The notes below the pieces were generated by a model. That model saw only the letters and a list, made by a program, of their open reading frames with translations. It did no database searches and was not told the origin of the DNA. Of a DNA stretch of 64,000 bases, positions 54,001 through 64,000 are shown one piece after another. Position 1 is the first letter of the stretch. Each line of letters starts with the position of its first letter. The stretch comes from Pterobdella sp. o SKG-2022 (taxonomy: Eukaryota > Annelida > Clitellata > Hirudinida > Piscicolidae). The DNA is taken from the NCBI GenBank assembly GCA_964035795.1, contig OZ038325.1:7366121-7430120 (forward strand), in the 5' to 3' direction. A program made the translations under genes and the position numbers.

Positions 54001-55585
54001 AATTATATATTCAATATAATCTTATAAATATTCATGACCTTATTATATTACTTCCTCATGTAAGTCAGGTGTAATTCAGCATTGTATTTGTGAATCATTC
54101 TATTTTTAAATATACCAATATAATCAATGTTGTTATTAATATCATCACACATTGCTATAAATTGAAGGTATTTTTATTTTTATTGCTATTATTATTATTG
54201 TATTCAATTACAAATTTTGTTTTATATCTATTAAATCTCATCGAACTGAAGAGAATAGGTAGAGATTACTTGGAGTTAATTTATTATGATAAAACCAATA
54301 AAAAAAGAATAAAATAATTTTACTTAATTCCTTCAACATCATCCTCAATGACATGAAATGACATCGCTGGCAACAATAGCAACAACATAACGTTAAAAAG
54401 GGCAATCAATTGATTATATAAGCTTGATAAAATATAAAAAAACTAAATATATTTAAAAATAATAATAAAAAAATAAGAATAATGAGAATCATAAAAATAA
54501 AAATTGATAAGAAAAATAACAATGACAAGCACACTGAAACATAATAATAACAAAAACAATAAAAGCTATAATAATAATAATAACAAGAAAAACAAAAATA
54601 GCACGCAATATGAAGGCACGGTTGATAGAAATGGTTTATAAATCGAAGTGTGGATCTACGTTAAACGGGCCATATAAAATATATCAAAAATACTTCCTTG
54701 ATTCAAATCCTGTGTTTAAAAGTGAAACGAAACAAAAAATAAATTTAGCGACGAAAACGATATGAAGGAAATAGTATTAAAGTCAATATATATAGAACGA
54801 AAGAAAAAAAAATCAAAACTCGTTCTAAAATCTATCCAACAGCGGACGAAATTGTAGCATCGTTACACGAAATCCATTAGAGCCAACATGATCACAACCT
54901 AGCATAAACTGTTGATAAAAGATTAACAAAGGTGAACGGTACACCAATACATTATAGTACAAACGTACGATAATGCATCAGTTTAACGTTATTATCGTCA
55001 AAAAGGGGAGTCATACGTTTGATACGCGTTATCGTCGTCGAAATGTATTAGCTTGCTCGCTACTGCATACAAAATATGTACAAAAGGCGCCTCCAAGGCA
55101 ATTTGAATTGATTTATTATTGCGATTATTATTGATGTTATTATTACTATTATTATTATTATCAATTTTATTTCTATTATTATCATTATTATTGATATTAT
55201 TATTCTATTCAAGGTTTAATTAGTGTTATTAGGTTAAACTATTTATTTAATATTCTACATCATTATTGTTATCATCGAATCGTCATCATCATATCAACTG
55301 TCTCTCCTTTAGCATCTTCATCCCTCTCAGTCAACATTACTGCTCACAAAAATAAATATCATCATCATCCTCATCGAAGTGATTATAATCCTCATCAATT
55401 ATTACAATTATTATTCACAGTAGTATTATCATTATCCTTATTATTATTATTATTCTTTATACACATATGATTATTTTTTATTTTTAATTATTCATATGAT
55501 TATTTTTATTATCCATATTATTAATATTATTGTTATTATCCATACTTCAACTATTTATATCCATATCATCATCATAACCACCGAC
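51069..55585. other. Intergenic region between RNase T2 and syndecan
   Basis: No exon supported. It contains ATC/CAT-rich sequence just after RNase T2, a foldback half-element (51511-51568), AAT-rich tracts, and a stretch of less simple sequence at about 54840-55085 with several CG dinucleotides that carries no long open frame. Confidence 0.55.
51511..51568. repeat. Diverged arm of the AAGCTT foldback family
   Basis: AAACAAACACAAAGTATCTA followed by CACAAAGCTTCT matches the arm seen at 63700 and 13672 with substitutions. No second arm is clear. Confidence 0.6.
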
Positions 55586-55764
55586 TCAAGCGAAGAACTC
55601 GTCATGGGAGTTGGGTGCCTTGGTGTAGATGATATTCTTGCTCTTCTTCTTGAGGTTCTCATCCAGGGCATAACTTCCCTCATCCTTCTTCCTCATGCGG
55701 TACACCACAAACATAGTGCACAGTACTATCAACAAGATTATCAAGATGATCCCTCCTATCAGTA
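55586..55764 (-). other. SDC: Transmembrane and cytoplasmic exon of syndecan
   Basis: A CACCACAG acceptor at 55765 is followed by the membrane helix, the C1 motif RMRKKDEGSYAL, a variable region rich in Lys/Asn, and the C2 end EFFA. The frame also stays open a short way upstream of the acceptor (HVNHQHHLTT), so a longer exon is not excluded. Confidence 0.9.
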
Positions 55765-58697
55765 CTGTGGTGAGGTGGTGTTGGTGGTTGACATGTAGTG
55801 GTGTTGGGCAGAACGGTGGTACAGAGTAAATGGATGATGATGGTAGGTTGAGTTGTTAATGGGTTAATGGTGGTGAGTGGAATAATAGTTTTGATGGATG
55901 GAGTAGAGGGTTGAAGGGTTGTTGCATTTAGTGGGACAGTGAATGTGTAGGATGGTGATAGAGTGAATGTAGGGGTGGTAGAAAAAGTGGTAGAAGGTGA
56001 TGGACTAGAAATAGAAATGGGTTGAGTGTGGTTGAAGTGGGTGTGATGTTGATGGATGAATATGGATACCAAGTAGTGATGATGGTGGGTATTGATGTTT
56101 GGAGTTGGTAGTTAAGTATACAGAATTTTTTCTCAGGCGTAGTGATGGAAAGTTGTATAGTTATATAAAAAGATACAGCTAATAAAAATTAAGATAAGGT
56201 GGTTATCAACTAAAAATCACCTTTTTTAACAGTAATGGTTGTTTTTTATTATTAGTGAAATTATTAACGGAAAGAGCTATCAATGGATAAGATAAAAAAC
56301 ATGTCATATTTCAAAGAAATACTTGAAATCAATTAGAAACTTGAGACAGAAAGAAATTGATTTTATATATTTTCTATAATAATAATAATAGGGAAAAAAA
56401 GCATCGTATAACATATACATAGAATCTAATAATTTTTGCTAAATTGGATTTACTATGTAAAATATTTTCTGCTGTAAAAGCATTAAGTAATATAATTTTA
56501 TTCACATTATATCCTACTGGCTCTACATTGGAACATCCTATTCGTATGCCATCATCTTTACATTAATAATTCATTAAAATAAAAATTATTCTTTTGTCAT
56601 TGAGTGAATGGATGATGATACATTGGAGAAAATGTAGCTAGTTTGATTTGCAGATGATGTCTTTGAATAAGTTTGTTGTTATTTTTATTATTATTATACT
56701 CACTAATACTATTATTTTCATGCTTATCATTATTATGATTATTTTTATACCTATTATAATCGGTCATACTCACCACTATTATTATTATTTTTATTATTAA
56801 TAGTTTTATTTATTATTTTTTTGTTTGTGTCTCTTAATACTGTGGGTAGATTGTCTTTCAACATGTGGGACAAAACACTGTGGTTTCATCATTAAGGTCT
56901 GAAGACACATCTATCTTAAATAGTAGTGGATTCAATGCATTTAATACTATTGATACTAATATATATGTATATAGTACTAAACAACTACGGAATGAAAAAA
57001 AGTGAAAAAAACTAATATTGATATGTGAAAGAATAAAGATACAACCAATAACGATGGTGAAAACAATGAAACTGAAAATATTAATTAAAATAATAATATT
57101 GAAAATAATAACAAAAATAATAAAAACAATAAAAAAAAATATCAAGAAGAATAATAAGAGTTGTTGGAAGGATAGCACACAAAGGAGAGATAAAGCATGT
57201 TATCAAAGAAAACTTTGAACATCAAGGTTTTCACGTTTACTTCCTAACTTTGTGTGTGTGTGCGCGTGTGTGTGTGTGAGGATGGTTGAAAATAATTGGA
57301 ATATTTTTCATTCATCTGTAATGGAGATATAACAATTAAAACATTAAAAGCAAAAAAGATGATAACCAAATAATAAAAGCACATGTACTATAAAGAAGAG
57401 TGGAAAACACATCAAAAAAACAATAATAAAAATTATAAATCGAAAACCATTAAAATATCTAAAATTCACATAAAAATAATACAAAGAAAAATAAAACAGA
57501 TGCAAATTGTGAAGCCAAGGTAGTTAAGAGATTTTAGTTGACAGACACAGTGATTTTCCAAAATAAATAAAAAAAAGGGAAATAAAAATAAATAAAAAAA
57601 AAGGGAAATAAAAATAAATAAAAAAAAAAAAGAAAATAAAAATAAATAAAAAAAAAAAGGGAAATAGTATTTCTAAAAGATTTAACAATAACAATATCAC
57701 TTACAGGCAAGGATAGCAGGATGGAGGATAGAGAAAGTATTGTACTTACTATAGAAACTTATCCCTTCTTGTTCTTCATAATGTTTATTAAGACTCTCGG
57801 TAATATAATTGTAATTATTATTATTGTTGATAGGATTTCCATCAATGTCCACCTCTTTGTTGTATTCCTGCTTTTCAATGTACTCTGCCTCATAGGGAGG
57901 TGGGATGTGTTTGCCGTTCTGCATGTCGATGTTTGTTCCCTGGTTGTTGTGGTCGTCAATGTCGTTGTGATGGTCCAGAGTGCCTTCTTCAAGCTCTTCA
58001 TCTTCATACCCATCTTTTGGTGGTTGTTGTTGCGTTCATTTAGGTGGATGTTATTATCAGTATTCTTATATAACTGCATGGTATTACCTATTATTAATAG
58101 AAGTATAAGTGTCAAAAGTAGCAAGAACAATGGTAATAGTAGCAATTCATAGCATTAATAGTAGTTAAAAAAGTAGTAATAGTAGCAGTAGTATTATTAA
58201 TTATAGTAGTGGTAGTACTAACCACAGTAGTGGTAATAGTAGTAAAAAGCATACAACTAATCTATCTTAAATTCCATTACACCTATCATAGTGTAAAGTA
58301 ACCAGAAAAACAAAAAACTTTAAAAATCGTCTGCCATACATCTCAAACTAAAAATACTCTCATTAATCAAATTCTTCACTGAACTTTTACACATTCATTA
58401 TTTCTACATTTTTCAGTATATAACCCAACGTTTATACTCATTGATATTCTTATTAATTTTTTATTTTACTTATTTTTTTTATTACACTTATTAATTTTTC
58501 TTCTTTTTATTATCATCATTATTATTGTTATTATTATGCTTACAGGTAAATATATTGGTTGTTTCATAGAAGCCTTACAAAGGCACTCATTATTGCACTT
58601 TATTTTGAAATCATACATGATCACTACTATTCACTAACAACAACAATGTTTATCTATTATTAACATTATTATCATTACTACTACTACTACCACCACC

Positions 58698-58749
<52 letters not shown>

Positions 58750-61037
58750 AATTAATTAAACACCAATATGACAGAATAATAAAAAATTAGCAACGTTAGC
58801 TAGAAAGTATTAATAACAAATGATATGAAATGATTATGTTGAAGAGTTGTAATTAAAAAAAAAGAAATTATCAAGAAGACATAAAATATAAAAATTAAAA
58901 ATAATTTTAATGAAAACAGAAAAATAATAAAAATAACAAAAATGAAGATAAGAAAAAAGTATAAAAAATAATATCAAAAATAAAGATAAGAAAAAAAATA
59001 TAAAAAATAATAATATTAAAAAAATAAAAAGAATAACAAAATCACTTGCATAAAAAATAAAAAGATGATGAACTGAGATTAAAAGTGAATAAAAGTAAAT
59101 AAACAAAAACATCAGATTTCATCTGTTTTTTTGGTGCAACAAGTTGGTGAAGATGATTTAAATGAGGTGGTGGGCAGATGAATAGATAGATAGATGGATA
59201 AAGAGATAAATAGTTAGAGATAAAAAAATAGAGATAGATGCATTAATAGATAGGTAGATAAAATTATATCAAATCTTTTCCAGATAGATAAATAGTAAGA
59301 TAAAAAATTAATATTAACCTCTGTCATCTTCCTCGCCATATTCTCCATAAAGTTCTGCTTAATTATAAAAAATTAATTACTAACACAAATATCATCATTA
59401 CTCAATTATTATTACCATTATTTTTTTTATTATCACTATGCTTATTATTATTATTATTGGAAAATTGTTGAAAACTATTATTAATAAAAAATATAGAAAG
59501 TTTAGTGGTTTGTGAAATGTAGCAATTGTAAAGTTCATTTAATATTGATTTGGATAGGTAGATGGATCAATAAGTAGACTAAAACATGAATGGAAGTATT
59601 GATACATAGATAGATAGATATAGATAGATAAATGGATGGGTAGATAGATATATAGACAAATGGAAAAACACAATAAGCCAGGTAATTATGAAAAAAATGC
59701 ATATTAAGTCATAATTACTTGGCTAATTGTGTTTTAAGAAATTTTTGTTTGAAAAAAATTTTCGTTTTTTTTTACAGTTGTGTTTGTGTCACAAGATAAT
59801 GTGACTATTTTTAAAAAAGTCTTGTGGTACCAAATCAAATTAATTTTGTGGAAAAATTATAATCAATAATCTAATATGAGTATAACATTGAATTAGAGCA
59901 AGTCATTAAGCTACACAATTTATGAAATAAATTCTGAAAATTACCTCAAAAAACCTTTTGTGCCAATGATAAGAACAAAAATTGATGAATGAGCTATAAA
60001 CAAATACAAGATTGGGGAAAAAACTGAAAACTTAAAAAAATAATACCAAACTAATAGGAATATAGTAGGAATCAAACTGTATTTAAACTCTTGGTTAAAC
60101 TCTATCTTACTACTTGAAACTGTTATATTAATAATGAATGTGATAGACAAACCCATATATTCTTCATCATATTCTTCGTTATCATCATAATTTCCATAGT
60201 AACCACTACTATCCTCATAGTCATCAACAAAATTCCCTTCTTCATCATCTGTCACCTCTTCAGTAGCCTGGGTGTGTTTTTATTGATCTCTAGTGTATTT
60301 TGATATAAGCTATAATGCTAGTGACACCGTTAGTGTATTTTAGTAGTGGAAGTAATGCTAATAATAATTATTAGTTTATTTGTTAGTGGTGATGGTAATG
60401 TTAACAGTATGTGTTAGTATTAATGAACTGTGATAATGTCAGTTTTAATGATTTTGGTAAGTGCCGGTTGTATTATTAATAAAAATGGTGAAAAAAGTAT
60501 TATTGTTAGTAGTGGGATGGAGATTTAGCTATTATTGTATTTTTGATCTAATGTATTTTAAAAATTATATCTTCATTTTGATTTATTTGAAAATTATCTA
60601 TGTTCGTTTATCAAGGTAAATTTTGAGCCATTGTTATTTGGTGTTATTGAACTTCAATAATTATACTTTATGACGATATACAAAAACAGATTATTATTAT
60701 AATTAATTAAGCTTTCGATATTCATTTAGTACTACATTAATATTCATGTGAGAAAAATTTCCCTTGAATGAGTGGAAAAATCCTATTCTCATAAACCTAT
60801 TAAGATATTTGAAATATTCTTCAAATTTTGAACAACTCAAAAAAAAAATAATTTTTATCGTTAATAAGATAAAAAATTTACAGAATTAACACTATTGAAT
60901 CTATATTTTATGGAAATTAAAGTTGAAAATTTGTTAATTGTTACCTGGTCATAGGAATCTTGAGCCAGAACGATTTGAGAAAACAAAATCGATCCAAAAA
61001 CAAAAATCAACACAAACTTAAAGGTGGTCATTTTCAT
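55586..61037 (-). CDS. SDC: Syndecan, cell-surface heparan sulfate proteoglycan
   Basis: Exons on the - strand: 61037-60945, 60267-60153, 59354-59319, 58013-57750, 55764-55586. All phases close and give 228 residues. The first exon encodes the signal peptide (MTTFKFVLIFVFGSILF ... VLA). The ectodomain is acidic, with EDSSGYYG as a glycosaminoglycan attachment site (Ser-Gly in acidic context) and runs of Glu/Asp/Tyr. The exon at 58013 adds a His/Asn-rich stretch and a poly-Asn tract (INNNNNYNY). The last exon has the membrane helix (VLIGGIILIILLIVLCTMFVV) and the cytoplasmic C1 region RMRKKDEGSYAL, conserved in all syndecans, ending EFFA instead of the usual EFYA. The role is co-receptor and matrix adhesion, with PDZ binding through the C-terminus. 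Two GTAAGT donors (57749 and about 57707) are in the same phase, so two isoforms are possible. Confidence 0.92.
57565..57666. repeat. Tandem AAATAAAAAA-GGG repeat, about 4 copies
   Basis: Units of about 28-31 bp of the type AATAAATAAAAAAAAGGGAA, just downstream of a syndecan exon, in the intron. Confidence 0.8.
58675..58748. repeat. ACT/ACC trinucleotide repeat
   Basis: About 24 triplets: ACT, then a pure ACC block, then ACT again. In a syndecan intron. Confidence 0.92.
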
Positions 61038-62085
61038 TAAGAATTTTCAAATTCAAAAAATTTTTTTCTAAAAAATCGCAAAACTAAAACTTAAGAAAGT
61101 TTGATTTCGTCGGAAGCGAGAGAACTTAGCTGTTTATCATAAAATATTGGAAAAGCGCTTTATATATTAATATATACGCAAAGAAATTCTTCGAATTGTT
61201 GGCATTTCTAAAGCAATTTTTAATCATTAATTATATCAATTATCGTATATTTTTTATTGAAACATCGTGTTTTCGTGAAAGTTTTAGTTTCTATGTTAAA
61301 CTTTCTGAAATGAATTATATTTTTCTAATTAAGATTGTTTTTTTAAAAAACCGGATTAACAGATTCAAACGTATAAATTAAAACTGAATGATATGCATCA
61401 AAAAAATTTTTTTAATGAAAAAATCATCTAAAAATCCTATCAATTAAACCTTAAAAATTGACTCTAAAAAAAAATCTTTTAAAAACAAAAAGCATATTTA
61501 TATTAAAACCTATATTCATATCGAAATATATTCATTTATTATATAAAAATGCAGGTTTAGACTTTTTCAAATTTTTTTTTCGTTTCTATGCTTCATTTTA
61601 TTGACAGAATATTAATCGCAAACTTTGTCATGCGAACTTTTAAAATCCCTTGATTTTTTTCGATTATATAAGGTACTTTTGAATCAAAATACTTTTTGAA
61701 ATTTGGCTTATTTAATTTCAAATAAATTTTTAAGTATTTTTCAAATTTAATTTCAAATAATTTTCATCCAAGTAAAGTTTGTATAGTTATAGTTTTGGCA
61801 TACTGCTTTTGAGCCAAACTTAATGAAAAAAAAAGACTAAAAAAAATTGGGAAACGCCAAGTTTTTAACAAACACTGCACTCTTAGCACTCAGAAAAAGA
61901 ACGATATATATATAAATATCAAAACAAAATACCAGTACTAACAGAGACTATAATGATAAAAACAATAACAATAATATCAATAAATGGTAATAAAAACAAT
62001 AAGAATAAAAATAATGAAAATAAATTAAAGCTAAAATAAAAATCTAATGATTTCTCGAGCAAAAGAAAAATGAATGAATTTTTGA

Positions 62086-62200
62086 CCACTAAAAGCTTTT
62101 ATTGCGTACTTTAACGTACATTCAAAACTATTTTTCTGTTAACGAAAAACTTCGTACTTCATAATAAAAATTATTAGTGCTTATAATTTCTCTATTATAA
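62086..62200. repeat. Foldback element, TTAACGAAAAACTT type
   Basis: The right half (TTAACGAAAAACTTCGTACTT) closely matches the element at 27497-27603, and the outer CACTAAAAG / ATTAGTGC ends are imperfectly inverted. More degraded than the other members. Confidence 0.65.
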
Positions 62201-63699
62201 TAAAAACATGTGATGTCATTCACCGGAAACAAATATTTAAAAACACGTATTAACTTATCTGTGGTATTAACCCATATTTTGTGTTGACCCTAATTTTGTA
62301 TTAACCCTTGTTTTGTACTAACCCGAATCTATTGTATCAGCCCATATTTTCCAAATTGACTCATTTTTTTTGTATTAACCCGAACAAAGTTTTTCAAAAA
62401 CAAAAAAGCACTTTTTTTTCACACAACTCGTCATCTCAGCTTCATTAAAAATATATATTATTAAACGAATATACTTGAACATACAGCTGATATTTATTAT
62501 AGATTGATTAATGGAATATATTGATCTTCTATTTAGTGATATTTCTGAATGGTTTTTTTTCTTTGTTTATATATATATAAATATAAGTATTATTTCATAA
62601 GAAAAACCCTGGGAACATGACATTCAATTCATACAAGTAATTTTTTGTGATTGCTCATCATGAATGAAAATTCACAAAAATAGTGAATCTTAATAGCAAT
62701 AATGACACTAATGGGAGCAAAAGCTATTAAATTAAATAGGTAAGATGATGACGATAATGATGATCCTTAGTTAGAAAGAATCAATTAAAGTCATAAGTAA
62801 AGAGATAAATGATGATACTTAATAATGAGAATAAAAAAATAAAAATTAAAGATAATAATAAAAATAATAACAATAATAATAACAATAGTAATTAATAGTA
62901 CTGAGAAACGATAACACTTATTAGAAATAGTTATAGAAAATTTAAAGAAGAATTTAAAAATAATAGTTTTGAGTAGCAATAAAATTCATAATCATTTAAA
63001 ATAATAAAAATAATAGTAGTTGATGATAATAATGGAAAAAAAAATAATATAAATAAAAATAGAAAAAATAACAATTGTTAATACTAATAGGAATAAAAAT
63101 AATAATAGTTAATAAAAAAAAAATAATAAAAACAATAATAGTGATGTTAACGTTTTTGACTCCCATTTAAGTGGCTTTATGGATTTCTATACATAAACTT
63201 TAAAAGCCTGACTTATCAAGTCATTATTATTATTATCATTGTTATTCTTATTATTATCGTTATTATTGTTATTATTCTATGAGTATTATTTTTATGTGTG
63301 GTTACTGATTTTATCATTATTAATATTATTAATGATTATAAATATAATTTTTAATAAATTTTTTTTGGGTTATTATTTTTCAATTTTTTTTTCTCCATTT
63401 TTGATAATTTTTGTCATGAAATAATCCAGTAAATTATTATAATTTCTATTCTATTTTTTCAGTACTATTTCCCTTAATCATTATGAAAACACGACTTTTG
63501 CGCACCTTCATAACTCTATAGCAACAATTAACCTCGATTTTCGATACATCACGTCTCAATTAGCAGGAACGTGACCCATTCTTAATAAGCAAATGAACAA
63601 CTTCAAAACAGGCCTTTTGCAGATACATTTGAAGCTTGAATGAAATTTTTTTTAATTAGCTGAAGTTTATTGTGATTCATTTATATTGAATCTAATAAT

Positions 63700-63827
63700 A
63701 AAAGTAAGGACAACAAACACAAAGTATTTATTAAATGACACGAAGTTTTTTGTAAGGCTGGCGTACATATCAAGTGAAAAGCTTCGTGTCACTTGATAAA
63801 TATTTCCTGTTTGTTTCCCTTATTTTT
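63700..63827. repeat. Complete foldback element, AAGCTT family
   Basis: Arms of about 50 bp at 63700-63750 and 63777-63827 are inverted with a handful of mismatches; both contain ACAAACA and GACACGAAG. The loop is about 26 bp. It is the longest and best preserved member in the window. Confidence 0.88.
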
Positions 63828-64000
63828 AGGCTCAGGCTATTGTTCTTCATCAGTATCTAATGATATTTTTAATGGTTTTTGGTACACTATGACAACTCAC
63901 ACCCGATAGTTCTTAGCACACTATTACCAATCTTTACCACATATGATAGTTCTATATCAGTTAATATTTATTTTTATGATTAAACTTAGTTATTTAGTTA

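Larger units (their letters stand above)
61038..64000. other. Upstream of syndecan: AT-rich non-coding sequence
   Basis: It contains the syndecan promoter and no supported exon. It holds foldbacks at 62086-62200 and 63700-63827 and AAT-rich tracts. A run at about 62262-62390 repeats TATTAACCC-like words five times (GTATTAACCC, GTGTTGACCC, GTATTAACCC, GTACTAACCC). Confidence 0.55.

Noticed and set aside
55680..56072. Ser/Thr/Pro-rich - strand frame as a mucin-like syndecan ectodomain
   Set aside because: It is out of frame with the membrane exon, and the phase already closes from 57750 to 55764 without it; kept only as a possible alternative exon.

Overview
The window is nuclear DNA from an intron-rich, very AT-rich animal. 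Everything points to a bilaterian metazoan: GT-AG introns, an ERG-type potassium channel, a syndecan, an AFAP-family adaptor, a death-domain/TIR protein and ribosomal protein L7. There are no bacterial operons. Abundant microsatellites (GATA, TATC, CATA, GT, AAT) and short foldback elements would suit a lophotrochozoan such as an annelid, but the sequence does not settle the phylum. Exons were rebuilt by reading splice sites and reading phase by eye, so individual junctions are predictions.

Layout. (1) 2-535 (+): the 3' end of an unidentified gene. (2) 2905-11505 (-): an AFAP-like adaptor with two PH domains and a very long Thr/Asn/Ser-rich tail. (3) 12224-20399 (+): a 23-exon gene for a roughly 983-residue protein made of an alpha-helical N-terminal half, coiled coil, death domain, TIR domain and basic tail. 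It is head-to-head with the AFAP gene across about 0.7 kb. (4) 21719-40212 (+, possibly to 41251): an ERG (KCNH) voltage-gated potassium channel. All expected parts are present, and an 8.3-kb intron carries a 47-bp minisatellite of about 25 copies. (5) 46171-48067 (+): RPL7. (6) 48281-48880 (-): gamma-glutamylcyclotransferase with one 51-nt in-frame intron, tail-to-tail with RPL7. (7) 50037-51068 (+): an intronless, secreted RNase T2 with an Asn/Lys-rich extension. (8) 55586-61037 (-): syndecan.

The genes do not form one pathway. They are ordinary neighbours in an animal genome, covering cytoskeletal signalling, innate-type signalling, excitability, translation, glutathione metabolism, an extracellular or lysosomal nuclease and a cell-surface proteoglycan. 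The most unusual item is the helical/coiled-coil/death/TIR protein. It combines the DD-TIR pairing of MyD88 with a long helical front half more like the layout of SARM1, and it keeps a glutamate at the position used by NAD-cleaving TIR domains. Other structure includes a family of foldback (MITE-like) elements sharing an AAGCTT-centred core, poly-Asn tracts in three unrelated proteins, and a possible tRNA-derived SINE fragment.
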